The position numbers and the translations under genes are program-made. A stretch of DNA of 64,000 bases from Thiomicrorhabdus sp. ZW0627 (GTDB lineage Bacteria > Pseudomonadota > Gammaproteobacteria > Thiomicrospirales > Thiomicrospiraceae): NCBI RefSeq assembly GCF_029767005.1, contig NZ_JARUQR010000001.1, forward strand, positions 987,028 to 1,051,027, read 5' to 3'. The notes under the pieces were generated by a model. It was not told the origin of the DNA and ran no database searches. It was given only the letters and a program-made list of their open reading frames with translations. Shown here piece by piece: positions 9,576-19,084 of the stretch (positions within the stretch are counted from its first letter, which is position 1; each line of letters starts with the position of its first letter).

Positions 9576-10967
9576 TCATTCGCCCGATAACCGGTCCGAA
9601 TCCTCAACCAAAACCCGTATGTCTCGCTCTAACGTTTCCGGCACCTGTTCCCACTGAAACTGCCACATCCAGTTTCCGTCGGCCACACCGGGAATATTCA
9701 TACGGTGCCCCGACCCCAACATCAGCCAGTCCTGCATTGGCACGACCACGCGCTGAGCCACAGACTCCAGTGCCGCCGCAATCAATGGCCAGGGCATCTG
9801 CTTAGGCAACGCTAACGCTTCCAGTTTATCTCCCACCCGAAAGGCTAGCTGTTCCTTCACCCAAGTTTGAGCTCCAGAGTCCAGACTTTCATACCATCCC
9901 AAACTCGTATCGTTGTCATGCGTACCGGTATAGGTCACTGAGTTTTCCACCTGCTCGTCAAGCGAATGCGGATTATCCGGCAAGCCGTTAAAACCAAACT
10001 GTAATACCGACATTCCAGGAAGGTGATAACGGTTTTTTAGCGCAATGACACCCTCCGTAATGATTCCCAAATCTTCCGCAATCAACGGCATGCTGGGAAA
10101 GTCCTCATGCAAAGCATCCAACAAGGCCACACCGGGAGTCTCCACCCATCGTCCGTTAATGGCCGTCTCTTCAGAGGCATCGATTTCCCAAGCCGCTTCA
10201 AAGCCCCGGAAGTGGTCGATTCGAACCAGGTCGAAATCCTCAAGCGCTGTCGCCACCCTCTTTCGCCACCAACTGAAATGATCAGCCCGCATCACTTCCC
10301 AGTCGTAGTGCGGATTTCCCCAACGTTGCCCGGTTTCTGAAAAATAATCTGGTGGAACACCGGTCACCACGGTCGGATTGAGATTTTCATCCAATTTAAA
10401 CTGTCTAGGATTCGCCCAGACGTCAGCACTGTCAAACGCAACAAAAATCGGCATGTCGCCAAACAACTGAATCCCTTTACGATTCGCATCCGCTTTCAGA
10501 TTTCGCCAAACTTTCTGCAATACATATTGCTGCCGTTTCAGAACCTGAACGGCTGCCTGATGTTTTTCTGAAAAGGCCTGCAACGCTTCCGGTTCACGCG
10601 TTTTCAAAGCGTGCGGCCAATCGATCCAACTCGCTAAATGATGCTCCTTGCGAATAGTCATGAACAAAACGTAATCTTCCAGCCAGTGCGGCGGGTTATG
10701 CAGATAGGATGTAAACCCTGCCTCATCACACAACAGCTGCCAGTCATCCGGCAACAACGCCGGATTCAGTGCGAAAGCTGACACGGCTTGATACGGAGAA
10801 CGATCTTCATGAGGATGCCCCAAAGGCAACATCTGCCAAATCGACAGGCCGGAGGTTTCCATCCAATCCAAAAAGCGCCAGGCCTGTTCATTTAACTGTC
10901 CCGGCTTACCCTCCTCGTTAGGAAGAGAGGTAGGATGTAACAATACACCTGCTTGTCTTTTATTCAC
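9576..10967 (-). CDS. malQ: 4-alpha-glucanotransferase (amylomaltase), GH77
   Basis: MalQ disproportionates maltodextrins by moving alpha-1,4-glucan segments between chains and releasing glucose. The 463-residue protein starts NKRQAGVLLHPTSLP after the initiator, the usual GH77 opening. It has the catalytic aspartate in VRIDHFRGFEAAWEID, the acid/base glutamate in PLIAEDLGIIT and the TGTHDNDTS motif. The start codon is GTG with GAGGTGAG just upstream. The protein is compact compared with E. coli MalQ (about 690 residues) and matches the shorter bacterial or plastid DPE1 type. Between GH57 and glgB, it probably handles short chains left by glycogen turnover. One exact CAGGCCTGTTCA copy lies in the gene. 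Confidence 0.95.
   Translation of the reverse strand: MNKRQAGVLLHPTSLPNEEGKPGQLNEQAWRFLDWMETSGLSIWQMLPLGHPHEDRSPYQAVSAFALNPALLPDDWQLLCDEAGFTSYLHNPPHWLEDYVLFMTIRKEHHLASWIDWPHALKTREPEALQAFSEKHQAAVQVLKRQQYVLQKVWRNLKADANRKGIQLFGDMPIFVAFDSADVWANPRQFKLDENLNPTVVTGVPPDYFSETGQRWGNPHYDWEVMRADHFSWWRKRVATALEDFDLVRIDHFRGFEAAWEIDASEETAINGRWVETPGVALLDALHEDFPSMPLIAEDLGIITEGVIALKNRYHLPGMSVLQFGFNGLPDNPHSLDEQVENSVTYTGTHDNDTSLGWYESLDSGAQTWVKEQLAFRVGDKLEALALPKQMPWPLIAAALESVAQRVVVPMQDWLMLGSGHRMNIPGVADGNWMWQFQWEQVPETLERDIRVLVEDSDRLSGE
10879..10890 (+). repeat. Iterated 12-mer CAGGCCTGTTCA, copy in malQ
   Basis: Exact copy, antisense within malQ. The coding strand again reads Glu-Gln-Ala-Trp, in a protein unrelated in sequence to GlgB at that point. 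Confidence 0.8.
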
Positions 10968-10995
10968 GGGCTCACCTCATGCCAGAAGATTATTC

Positions 10996-12723
10996 CTAAT
11001 TACGTCGCATCGTTCCTGAATTTTCCATACTACCGCCACCTTCCGATATTGGTACATGCAATACCTCGGGCGGCGTTTCACCTAACATTTGATAAAGCTT
11101 GGTCAGATGACGCCGGTACAGCCGGTCGAAATCCTTTACGGAATCCGACGGATTGTAGTCACCGAACCACCAGAACCAATCGGAACCCTCGCAAATTGCC
11201 AGTTGCTCCGTTGCCAAAACGACTTCTTCGGGTGTCAACCGCTTACTCTTAACTACCTCGTCAAAACTACGCTTGGCCTCGACCAACAAATCCCACCCTT
11301 TATTCTTATCCTTTTCCCCGATCCAAGTCGAAAATGAACCGTAGACCCAGCTTCCCGCCTTCAATATCGGGAGATGACGCACCTTGGCGCCTTGATCCAA
11401 CGCTTCCGAAAATGTGGTCATCTGCACCCGGGGATGTTCACTCAGAGCCGTATATAAACTCGATAAAAAATGGTGCGCGTTATCCGGGTAATACTCCCAA
11501 GCATTCTCACCATCCAGAATGACGCTCACCACATGTTCTTCGGCGTCTTCACCCAGGAAATTGGCGATGTTCTCCATGTGCTGGACAAAATCGGCCGCCG
11601 CATCATCCGGATGCCAATCCTTGTATTGAAAACCGATCAGATCCGACAGGCCGTCATCTCTAAAAAATAAGGCGCAGTCCTGATCTGCATGCTGCAAGGG
11701 CTGATAAAGAGCCCTCTTACTATGAAGATCGTGTTGATTGATGTGCGAGGCTTCACAGGAGTGACGCCATACCCCCTCACCGGAGGCAGTCCAACGAATT
11801 CCATATTCATCTAACAAACCAACAGCCGCACTGCTCACCGCACCTTCTGACAGCCAAATCCCTTGAGGCTTACAGCCGAAATGTTGCTCGTAAACCTCAA
11901 AGCCATGTTCCATATGCCACTTTGAACGCTCGTAACCGTCTGGATAGCTTGGATAATGCGGTGCAGGAGCATCCGGCAAAGCATCGCGCATACTCGCAAA
12001 ATCAATCATCAAAGGCACGATCGGGTGACCGTATGGCGTCATCGAAATCTCAATCTGACCGTTTTCCATCAAGGCTCGATAGCGTGGCACGATTCCCCCA
12101 ACCGCATCGGCCATGATTTCAATGATCTGGCGTTGATCCTCCAGGCTGTAGTTGTGCTTTTTAGCCATTAATTGATCCACGCGCGCGTCTTCATGACGCA
12201 GACTGATACCCATCCACGCCAGGTGATACCACACCAAAAGATCGGTAAAAAATTGTTGGTTCAGATAACCGACACAGATAGAGTCGATACCTTCGGGTGC
12301 ACTGTTAGATTGCACCATTTCCACCAATTCTCGAAAGTGCGGCAATACATTGATCATGGTCGGGGCATAGGCACGCAGACAGGTCGCAATCAATTCTTCT
12401 CGCATCTTAAGGTCGTCCGGAACCGGTGTAACGCCAGCCAACAGGTTCAATAACGGATCCTGCATCGGAGTACCCGAATCCAACCACGCCTGCATCTGTT
12501 GCTCGTAATCGCTGAGCTGCTCCAGCAAGACCGGTGCGAAATTCACAACCACTTTTGCTTCTGGACACTTCTCAAGATGCCACACCATATCGGTGTAATC
12601 CTTGATTGCATGCAGATACACCCAAGGCAGTCGATAAACCCCGTCCAAACCGTCTCGATAGTGCGGCTGGTGCATATGCCAACACAGCACAACTTTAATT
12701 TTTTTGGTGTTTTTCGCTTTCAT
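10996..12723 (-). CDS. Glycoside hydrolase family 57 (alpha-amylase / glucanotransferase type)
   Basis: A GH57 enzyme of about 575 residues. The N-terminus has the family signature VVLCWHMHQPHYRD, and the nucleophile region is recognisable as GIWLSEGAVSS near the middle. GH57 members hydrolyse, transfer or branch alpha-glucans; the exact activity cannot be read from sequence alone. Its place between glgC and malQ ties it to glycogen metabolism, and it may act as the alpha-glucan trimming enzyme because no glgX-type debranching gene is visible. I prefer the ATG at 12723, behind GGCGG and AAAGG. An in-frame GTG at 12735 would add four residues. Confidence 0.88.
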   Translation of the reverse strand: MKAKNTKKIKVVLCWHMHQPHYRDGLDGVYRLPWVYLHAIKDYTDMVWHLEKCPEAKVVVNFAPVLLEQLSDYEQQMQAWLDSGTPMQDPLLNLLAGVTPVPDDLKMREELIATCLRAYAPTMINVLPHFRELVEMVQSNSAPEGIDSICVGYLNQQFFTDLLVWYHLAWMGISLRHEDARVDQLMAKKHNYSLEDQRQIIEIMADAVGGIVPRYRALMENGQIEISMTPYGHPIVPLMIDFASMRDALPDAPAPHYPSYPDGYERSKWHMEHGFEVYEQHFGCKPQGIWLSEGAVSSAAVGLLDEYGIRWTASGEGVWRHSCEASHINQHDLHSKRALYQPLQHADQDCALFFRDDGLSDLIGFQYKDWHPDDAAADFVQHMENIANFLGEDAEEHVVSVILDGENAWEYYPDNAHHFLSSLYTALSEHPRVQMTTFSEALDQGAKVRHLPILKAGSWVYGSFSTWIGEKDKNKGWDLLVEAKRSFDEVVKSKRLTPEEVVLATEQLAICEGSDWFWWFGDYNPSDSVKDFDRLYRRHLTKLYQMLGETPPEVLHVPISEGGGSMENSGTMRRN

Positions 12724-12750
12724 TTCCGCCACCACCTTTATTAAAACCGC

Positions 12751-14022
12751 TTATCGGATCATGTGTAATCGACTACCCAGCATGTCCGGGGTCACCAACA
12801 CAATTCCCGACGACTCTTCCACATAAAAACGTTTCGCATCTTCAACCGGATCCTCTCCGATTACCGTGCCTTCAGGAACCACGGTTCCCTTGTCAATCAC
12901 TGCATTCTGGATACGACAGTTACGCCCCACCTCGACTCGCGGTAGCAATACGGAATCTTTAATTAAAGAATAACTATGAATGCGAGAACCGCTGGAAATC
13001 ACTGATCGTTTAATCCGAGCCCCGGAAATAATGCATCCACCGGCTACAAGAGAATCGATCGCCTCACCGCGTCGCCCTTCGTCATCAAACGTGAATTTGG
13101 CCGGCGGCATTTGTGCCTGATAGGTCCAGATCGGCCAATCCCGGTCATACAGGTTCAGGTCAGGTTCGATTGAACACAGATCCAAATTTGCTTTCCAGAA
13201 AGACTCCACCGTTCCCACATCCCGCCAGTACATAGGCTCTCCGTCTTCTTCATTCACAAAAGGAAAAGCACGCGCGTGCCAGTCTTCGATGATTGATGGA
13301 ATGATATCCTTACCGAAATCGTGCGATGAATCGGGATTGTCACGGTCTTCGATCAATTTTTGATACAGGAATTCAGTAGAAAACACATAGATTCCCATTG
13401 AAGCCAAGGCCACGTCAGGATTGCCCGGCATCGAATCGGGGTCAGACGGTTTTTCGGTAAATTTGGTGATTTTCATGTTTTCATCCACCGACATGACTCC
13501 AAAACCCTTGGCTTCCTCTTTAGGTACTTCAATACAGCCGATAGTCACATCCGCACCGGAATTGGCGTGTTTCACCAACATATTACTGTAGTCCATGGAA
13601 TAGATATGATCGCCCCCAAGCACCAGGACATATTCAGGGGTATGGCGTCGCATGATGTCCAAGTTCTGATAAAGCGCATCTGCAGTGCCCTTGTACCAAT
13701 CCTTATCGATACGTTGTTGTGCAGGCAACAATTCGACGAATTCACCAACCTCGTAACGCATGAAACTCCAGGCACGTTGAATATGGCGAATCAGAGAGTG
13801 AGACTTATATTGAGTAAGCACCCCTATTTTTCGGATACCCGTATTAACGCAATTAGACAAAACGAAATCGATGATCCGGTATTTGCCACCAAAAGGAACT
13901 GCAGGTTTCGCCCGCCACCGGGTCAAATCCTTTAGCCTGCTCCCTTCCCCACCAGCCAAAACAACGGCCAACGTCTTACGCGTTAATTCGGTTGCCGATT
14001 TCGTCTCACAATAATACTTCAT
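12751..14022 (-). CDS. glgC: Glucose-1-phosphate adenylyltransferase
   Basis: GlgC makes ADP-glucose from ATP and glucose-1-phosphate and is the allosteric entry point of bacterial glycogen synthesis. The sequence shows the pyrophosphorylase motif [14 protein letters not shown], followed by [17 protein letters not shown], which includes activator-site and substrate-loop residues. A left-handed beta-helix occupies the C-terminal third. I start at the ATG at 14022 (423 residues) because GAGGG sits 7 bases before it. A longer in-frame version from 14055 adds 11 residues with no family similarity. It is the first dedicated glycogen gene downstream of glk. Confidence 0.97.
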   Translation of the reverse strand: MKYYCETKSATELTRKTLAVVLAGGEGSRLKDLTRWRAKPAVPFGGKYRIIDFVLSNCVNTGIRKIGVLTQYKSHSLIRHIQRAWSFMRYEVGEFVELLPAQQRIDKDWYKGTADALYQNLDIMRRHTPEYVLVLGGDHIYSMDYSNMLVKHANSGADVTIGCIEVPKEEAKGFGVMSVDENMKITKFTEKPSDPDSMPGNPDVALASMGIYVFSTEFLYQKLIEDRDNPDSSHDFGKDIIPSIIEDWHARAFPFVNEEDGEPMYWRDVGTVESFWKANLDLCSIEPDLNLYDRDWPIWTYQAQMPPAKFTFDDEGRRGEAIDSLVAGGCIISGARIKRSVISSGSRIHSYSLIKDSVLLPRVEVGRNCRIQNAVIDKGTVVPEGTVIGEDPVEDAKRFYVEESSGIVLVTPDMLGSRLHMIR

Positions 14023-14097
14023 GCAGATACCCTCTTGAATCCAACTGGTTACCATTTAGAATTGAACTTCAGAAACTTATTTAGGTCTAGCGCGTTT

Positions 14098-15189
14098 TCA
14101 ATCCGTCAAATTGTGCTGCATTGCCCCCCTTAATCCCAAAGTGTCGTCGGAAACCAGATAGACGGGTCGGCTCTCAACGATTTTAGACATGCGGCCTTTC
14201 TCGATATAGGCCTGATGAAAATAAGGCTTTCTAATCCAATCAAAAATCTTGATTGCGATTCCACCAGCCAGATAAACTCCCTGTGAAGCACCCCAAAATA
14301 GTGCAGACGCACCAACAAAAGCACCGTAGATCGTTACAAACTCGGTCAAAGCCTTCACGGCAATTGGGTCATTTAGCTCCGCGGCACGGTATATTTCCGC
14401 CGCAGTCGGGGTTGTAGGATATCCACTCTGCTTTAAAGATTGAGCAATAAATAAACCTACTTGGTTATTTTGCGTATTTTCAAGTCGATTTTTTTTAAGG
14501 TTTTGTGAATCATCCAGCGAATAGGTCGTTGGACAATCGAACAATTCAAAGAAACAATAGAGGGTTTCCAGTCCGGGCCCCGACAACACACGCTCGTAAG
14601 AAACGTGTTCGTATTGTTGCCAGAGCCACGTCAGAAGAAGCTGCTGAGTTTGGGAAATTGGCGCAAAATCGAAATGTCCGCCTTCCGAAGCGACCGGATG
14701 GACATGAACACCATCGTAAAACACGGGGGAAACACCCAAACCGGTGCCGGCTCCGATAACCAGAAAATGATTCGAAATCTTGCATTGAGCCCCCTGTTCT
14801 TGCAGTGGCGGCATATAAAGCGGCAACACCTGATCCGGTTCTAGTGCCGGAACGCCGAGCGCTGCGGCGTGAAAATCATTAATAAAAGAAACTTTACGAA
14901 TTGAACAGGCCTGTTCAATTTGATCGGCATCGACAATCCACGGCAGATTCGTCAATTGCACAATACGCCCGTTCACAGGACCAGGAAGCCCGAAACAGGC
15001 GGATTCAATAAAACTGGAAGAAAGGTTCAGACTGGAAAGAAAAGTTTGAATAATCGATTCCAAGGAATCGAAGTCTTGGCAGAGGTAGCGGTTTTGTCCG
15101 AGCAGAGTGCGTTCAGACGTTTCTGGCCGAAATGCAATCAGTTGAAGCAGTGCTTTGGTTCCCCCGATATCTCCCGCCAGAAATAACAT
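14098..15189 (-). CDS. glk: Glucokinase (bacterial Glk type)
   Basis: Glk phosphorylates glucose to glucose-6-phosphate with ATP. The 363-residue protein begins MLFLAGDIGGTKALL, the phosphate-1 motif of the non-ROK bacterial glucokinase family, and has FINDFHAAALGV, GAGTGLGVSP and VYLAGGIAIKI in the expected order. It is somewhat longer than E. coli Glk (321 residues), with an insertion around 230-245 that contains KKNRLENTQNNQ. GGAGGT precedes the start by five bases. At the head of the glycogen cluster it probably recaptures glucose released by MalQ. A perfect 22-bp palindrome of the iterated motif lies inside the gene. Confidence 0.93.
   Translation of the reverse strand: MLFLAGDIGGTKALLQLIAFRPETSERTLLGQNRYLCQDFDSLESIIQTFLSSLNLSSSFIESACFGLPGPVNGRIVQLTNLPWIVDADQIEQACSIRKVSFINDFHAAALGVPALEPDQVLPLYMPPLQEQGAQCKISNHFLVIGAGTGLGVSPVFYDGVHVHPVASEGGHFDFAPISQTQQLLLTWLWQQYEHVSYERVLSGPGLETLYCFFELFDCPTTYSLDDSQNLKKNRLENTQNNQVGLFIAQSLKQSGYPTTPTAAEIYRAAELNDPIAVKALTEFVTIYGAFVGASALFWGASQGVYLAGGIAIKIFDWIRKPYFHQAYIEKGRMSKIVESRPVYLVSDDTLGLRGAMQHNLTD
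14899..14920. repeat. Perfect 22-bp palindrome containing CAGGCCTGTTCA, inside glk
   Basis: The arms are AATTGAACAGG and CCTGTTCAATT with no spacer, perfectly self-complementary. Unlike the other large palindromes in the window it lies within coding sequence, where the minus strand reads Ile-Glu-Gln-Ala-Cys-Ser-Ile. Confidence 0.85.
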
Positions 15190-15259
15190 CTAGACCTCCA
15201 TATGCCTATCAGGGTCATGCCATCGCCGATCCACAAGGCAAGGAATGAGAATGAGATTC

Positions 15260-15865
15260 CTATTCCGTCGCATAGACCGAGTCCAACCCTTCGCAAATTA
15301 AATGACTGATCAAACTGTGGGCTTCTTGCGCCCGGGCGGTTTCCACCGTATCCACTTGAAAACAGATATCGGACAAAGCGCCTGAAGGGCTATCCGAACG
15401 GCCTGTCATAACAATCGTAAAACACCCTTTGAGCTTGGCCGCCTCAATCGCCTTGACGACATTGGCGCTTTTTCCTGATGTGGACATTGCAATCACCACA
15501 TCGTCCGGGCTCGCCAACCCTTCTATCTGTCGAGCGAACACGGTTTCAAATTCATAGTCGTTACTGTGAGCCGTCAAAATAGAGCTGTCAGTAGTCAGGG
15601 CGATCGACGCAAGCGGACGCCGATTCTTTGCATAACGCACCATCAACTCCGCGGCCATGTGCTGGGCATCTGCCGCGCTGCCACCATTTCCAAGCCAAAT
15701 GACCTTGCCGCCAGCTTCGATTGCCGTGACAATTTCCTCAACGGCCCGTTCGATCTGTTGCGACTGCTCCAACACCGAGTCAATCGCCCGCCGATGCTCT
15801 TCAAGCGCATGAGCAAAATCGATTCTTATCTGTTTATCGTCCTTCAATGACAATTCTCTATTCAT
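15260..15865 (-). CDS. gmhA: D-sedoheptulose-7-phosphate isomerase
   Basis: GmhA converts sedoheptulose-7-phosphate to D-glycero-D-manno-heptose-7-phosphate, the first step of the ADP-heptose route for inner-core lipopolysaccharide. The 201-residue protein is a single SIS domain with LGNGGSAADAQHMAAEL and MSTSGKSANVVKAI, and it ends with the conserved HLICEGLDSVYA stretch. Its ATG overlaps the end of hldE by eight bases (ATGAATAG), so the two steps are translationally coupled. DiaA-type SIS proteins are similar, but the pairing with hldE supports GmhA. Confidence 0.95.
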   Translation of the reverse strand: MNRELSLKDDKQIRIDFAHALEEHRRAIDSVLEQSQQIERAVEEIVTAIEAGGKVIWLGNGGSAADAQHMAAELMVRYAKNRRPLASIALTTDSSILTAHSNDYEFETVFARQIEGLASPDDVVIAMSTSGKSANVVKAIEAAKLKGCFTIVMTGRSDSPSGALSDICFQVDTVETARAQEAHSLISHLICEGLDSVYATE

Positions 15866-17297
15866 CCAACGCTTCTTGACGCTCCGCTTCCTGGATGCGT
15901 TCTACAATATTGGTCGTGGAATATCCTTGCCAGAAAGACAATACCTCAACCTGACCTCCATTCTGCCAAACACACTGCGAACCTGCAATCTCTTCCGGCC
16001 GATAATCTCCACCTTTTACAAGGACATCCGGTTTCAGCTTGCAAATCAGACGCTCCGGAGTTTCTTCATCGAACGGCACCACCCAGTCAACACAACTCAA
16101 TGCTGACAGCAATTCCATCCGCCCTTCCAGTGGCACAATCGGACGGCTCGGCCCTTTTAATCTTTGTACCGACTCGTCGGTATTGACCGCTACAATCAGA
16201 CGTTCGCCCAACTTGGCAGCTTCGTTCAAATAACGGACATGGCCGCTGTGCAGCAGATCAAAACATCCATTGGTGATCACGACACGCTCGCCGTTATTTT
16301 GCGCCAACTGAACCAGTTCCAACAGTTCATCCTCGTTCATCGCCACATACCCTTGATGACGCATCGACGCCTTGATCGCTTCGTCCAGCTCAGCCTTGGA
16401 AACTGTAGAAGTTCCAACCTTGCGTACTACAATGCTCGCGGCTTGATTCGCCAAGTGTACGGCATTCTGCATCGTCATCCCACTGGCATAACCGGTCGCC
16501 AGGGCCGCCATCACAGTATCTCCGGCGCCAGTTACATCAAATACTTCTTGAGCCTGAGATTTCAACAAATAAGGTTTTTCGCCTTTGGTAACCAGTGCCA
16601 TACCGTGTTCGCTACGGGTCACCAACAAGCCCTGAAGATCCAACGCATTCAAAGTCTGCTCGGCTTTGGCCACTAAATCCTGTTCATCGACGCAGGTTCC
16701 GGCAATCGCTTCAAACTCACCCTGGTTTGGTTTAATCAGAGTCGCCCCCTGATATCTCGAAAAGTCCAATCCCTTCGGATCGATCAATACCGGAACACCT
16801 GCTTTTCTGGCTGCCGCAATCATTTGCTCCACAAACTGCAGCGCCCCTTTGGCGTAATCTGAAACAACCAAAACATCATATTTTCCAACGACCTGAGCCA
16901 CCTTATCGGCAAGTTCCTGGGCCGGTTCGACCGGAATGGGATTCTCAAAATCCATACGGATCAATTGCTGATGGTGACTCAACACTCTCAATTTACAAAT
17001 CGTGCCGCTCTCAGAATAAGCCCAATCTAAAGTCACACCAGCATCACTCAACAAGTTTTCCAACTGCTGGCCATGGGAATCCTTACCGATCACCCCCATC
17101 AGATGAGCCTGCGCGCCCAAAGCGGCGATATTTAAAGCGACGTTGGCAGCGCCACCGGCTCGGACTTCGTCACCCGCCACTTTCACGACTGGAACCGGCG
17201 CTTCCGGAGAGATGCGACCTGCTCGACCAGTCCAATACTGGTCCAGCATCACATCCCCCACGACTAATATTTTTGATTGTGAAAAATCATGCATCAT
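15858..17297 (-). CDS. hldE: Bifunctional heptose-7-phosphate kinase / heptose-1-phosphate adenylyltransferase
   Basis: HldE phosphorylates heptose-7-phosphate and later adenylylates heptose-1-phosphate to give ADP-heptose. The N-terminal domain is a PfkB-type kinase (VVGDVMLDQYW, GAGGAANVA, DVTGAGDTVMA). The C-terminal nucleotidyltransferase begins at VITNGCFDLLHSGHVRYL. At about 479 residues it matches the usual fused length. I start at the ATG pair at 17297/17294; an in-frame TTG at 17312 would add five residues without support. It is divergent from pagL across a short intergenic region and coupled to gmhA. Confidence 0.97.
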   Translation of the reverse strand: MMHDFSQSKILVVGDVMLDQYWTGRAGRISPEAPVPVVKVAGDEVRAGGAANVALNIAALGAQAHLMGVIGKDSHGQQLENLLSDAGVTLDWAYSESGTICKLRVLSHHQQLIRMDFENPIPVEPAQELADKVAQVVGKYDVLVVSDYAKGALQFVEQMIAAARKAGVPVLIDPKGLDFSRYQGATLIKPNQGEFEAIAGTCVDEQDLVAKAEQTLNALDLQGLLVTRSEHGMALVTKGEKPYLLKSQAQEVFDVTGAGDTVMAALATGYASGMTMQNAVHLANQAASIVVRKVGTSTVSKAELDEAIKASMRHQGYVAMNEDELLELVQLAQNNGERVVITNGCFDLLHSGHVRYLNEAAKLGERLIVAVNTDESVQRLKGPSRPIVPLEGRMELLSALSCVDWVVPFDEETPERLICKLKPDVLVKGGDYRPEEIAGSQCVWQNGGQVEVLSFWQGYSTTNIVERIQEAERQEALDE

Positions 17298-17418
17298 ATT
17301 TATTAAAAACAACTCATTAATTTACAAATTACAAGGACCTTAAATTCGCTTCTAAATTACCCAAAGGCCTTGTTAAATCGATTAGAATATGGGCGTTAGT
17401 TTATCAGGAAAGCCTTAA

Positions 17419-18093
17419 ATGCACAGTTGGAAAAAACAGATTTCTTTGCGCTTCAAGCAATTATTTCTAGCAGGATTATCATTTCTCTGCCTCATCGGCC
17501 CACAGAATGCATCCGCAGGCCAATCGAACAACGATCCTATGACATTGGCAATTGCCGGTTCGATCATTTCGTTCGGTATGGCGTGTTATCAAGGTAAAGC
17601 ACCTTGTTCACTGTCTCCGGGCATCGATACCGACCAACTGACATTCAGTCTGGACAAAGGGTCCGATAACACCATCGATCACATCCGCATAGCCCTTGGT
17701 GCCGACTGGAAAGAGAAATTTTATGAATCTCCAAACTTTGAAATCGGCGGCCGCTGGGAGATCAACGCCAACCGCTGGAGTTCTTCACTCTCAAACGCGG
17801 ACAACAAAGACGGATACATCCTGGGAATCACACCGGTCTTCCAGTACAGCTACAAACTATCGAAATTCGATCTTTATATGGAAACCGGTGCTGGACTACA
17901 ATTCTTGAACGACGCTACGATCGAAAACGAATTCAAATCCACGCAATTCCAGTTCGGCGACATTTTCGGCCTTGGAATAAAGAACAAGCAATTCGAACTC
18001 GGTTACCGTTATCTGCATATATCAAATGCAGGGATTGAAATACCAAACCCTGGAACCGATTTTCACAACATTCACCTAGGTTATCGCTTCTAA
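17419..18093 (+). CDS. pagL: Lipid A 3-O-deacylase (PagL family), outer membrane
   Basis: A 224-residue predicted outer-membrane beta-barrel with a signal peptide ending near residue 33 (NASA). The C-terminal part matches PagL, which removes the 3-O acyl chain of lipid A: the catalytic HxS pair is His200-Ser202 in LHISNAGIEIPNPG, and the protein ends with the aromatic residue expected of outer-membrane proteins (GYRF). By ungapped comparison with the Pseudomonas enzyme, the position of its catalytic Glu, 12 residues after the serine, holds Asp214 here. It lies between heptose and Kdo genes, so the neighbourhood is lipopolysaccharide biogenesis and remodelling. The mature N-terminus before the barrel looks longer than in the Pseudomonas protein. 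Confidence 0.85.
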   Translation: MHSWKKQISLRFKQLFLAGLSFLCLIGPQNASAGQSNNDPMTLAIAGSIISFGMACYQGKAPCSLSPGIDTDQLTFSLDKGSDNTIDHIRIALGADWKEKFYESPNFEIGGRWEINANRWSSSLSNADNKDGYILGITPVFQYSYKLSKFDLYMETGAGLQFLNDATIENEFKSTQFQFGDIFGLGIKNKQFELGYRYLHISNAGIEIPNPGTDFHNIHLGYRF

Positions 18094-18133
18094 AGCAATG
18101 AATAGAACCATTTAAACGTTAAACGGAACAGCC

Positions 18134-19075
18134 ATGTCTACAGATTACCAAGCCATCGCAAAACGCGTTTTCGACATCGAAGCCGAAGCGGTACTGCACC
18201 TGAAAAACCTTCTGGATGACGACTTCAATGGCAGTGTCGAGGCCATTCTTAAAACTCAGGGACGTGTCGTCATTTGCGGCATGGGAAAATCTGGCCTGAT
18301 CGGTAAGAAAATCATGGCGACCTTCGCCAGCACAGGAACCCCTTGCTTCTTCATGCATCCCGGCGAAGCTTTCCACGGCGACTTGGGAATGGTGGCGCCG
18401 GACGACGTTTTTCTGGCACTTTCCAATTCCGGTGAAACCGAAGAAGTCATCCGTCTATTGCCTTTCCTTAAAGACAACGGTAATGTCCTGATCTCTATGA
18501 CCGGACGTCCTGAATCGACCCTGGCGAATAATTCCGATTTCCATTTAAATATATCCGTTCCCCAGGAAGCGTGCCCGCACCAACTGGCGCCTACTTCCTC
18601 TACCACCGCCACACTTGTGATGGGCGATGCGTTGGCGGTGGCTTTGATGGAAGCTCGCGGTTTCCAACCGCACGATTTCGCACGCTTCCATCCGGGCGGT
18701 AGTCTGGGACGCAAACTGCTGGTACGCGTCAAACACGAAATGACTTCCGCCAACCTTCCGATGATCCCTTCATCGGCAACCGTGACCGAAGTCATCCATG
18801 CCATGAGCGAGGGACGCCTTGGATTGTGCATCGTCGACCAAGGGCGAGGAATCATTACCGACGGCGACCTGCGTCGTCACATGGAACAGGATCCCGGTGA
18901 ATTCATGAACAAGAAAGCTGCCGACCTGATGGCCACGAATCCAAAGACCATCAACAGTGAGGCACGATTGAACGAAGCAGAAGAGATGATGAACCAGTAT
19001 AAAATCACCTCACTCCTGGTTCAGGAAGCGGGCGAGATTGTCGGCGTCATCCAGATTTACGATCTGAACCGCTAG
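18134..19075 (+). CDS. kdsD: D-arabinose-5-phosphate isomerase (KpsF/GutQ family)
   Basis: KdsD interconverts ribulose-5-phosphate and arabinose-5-phosphate, the first step toward Kdo. The 313-residue protein has an N-terminal SIS domain (ICGMGKSGLIGKKI, LSNSGETEEV, APTSSTTATLVMGDALA) and two C-terminal CBS domains beginning near residue 205. It sits just before waaA, separated by nine bases, so Kdo synthesis and transfer are probably co-expressed. The standalone homologues GutQ and KpsF are alternatives, but the waaA neighbour favours the housekeeping KdsD. Confidence 0.95.
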   Translation: MSTDYQAIAKRVFDIEAEAVLHLKNLLDDDFNGSVEAILKTQGRVVICGMGKSGLIGKKIMATFASTGTPCFFMHPGEAFHGDLGMVAPDDVFLALSNSGETEEVIRLLPFLKDNGNVLISMTGRPESTLANNSDFHLNISVPQEACPHQLAPTSSTTATLVMGDALAVALMEARGFQPHDFARFHPGGSLGRKLLVRVKHEMTSANLPMIPSSATVTEVIHAMSEGRLGLCIVDQGRGIITDGDLRRHMEQDPGEFMNKKAADLMATNPKTINSEARLNEAEEMMNQYKITSLLVQEAGEIVGVIQIYDLNR

Positions 19076-19084
19076 GGCAACCCC

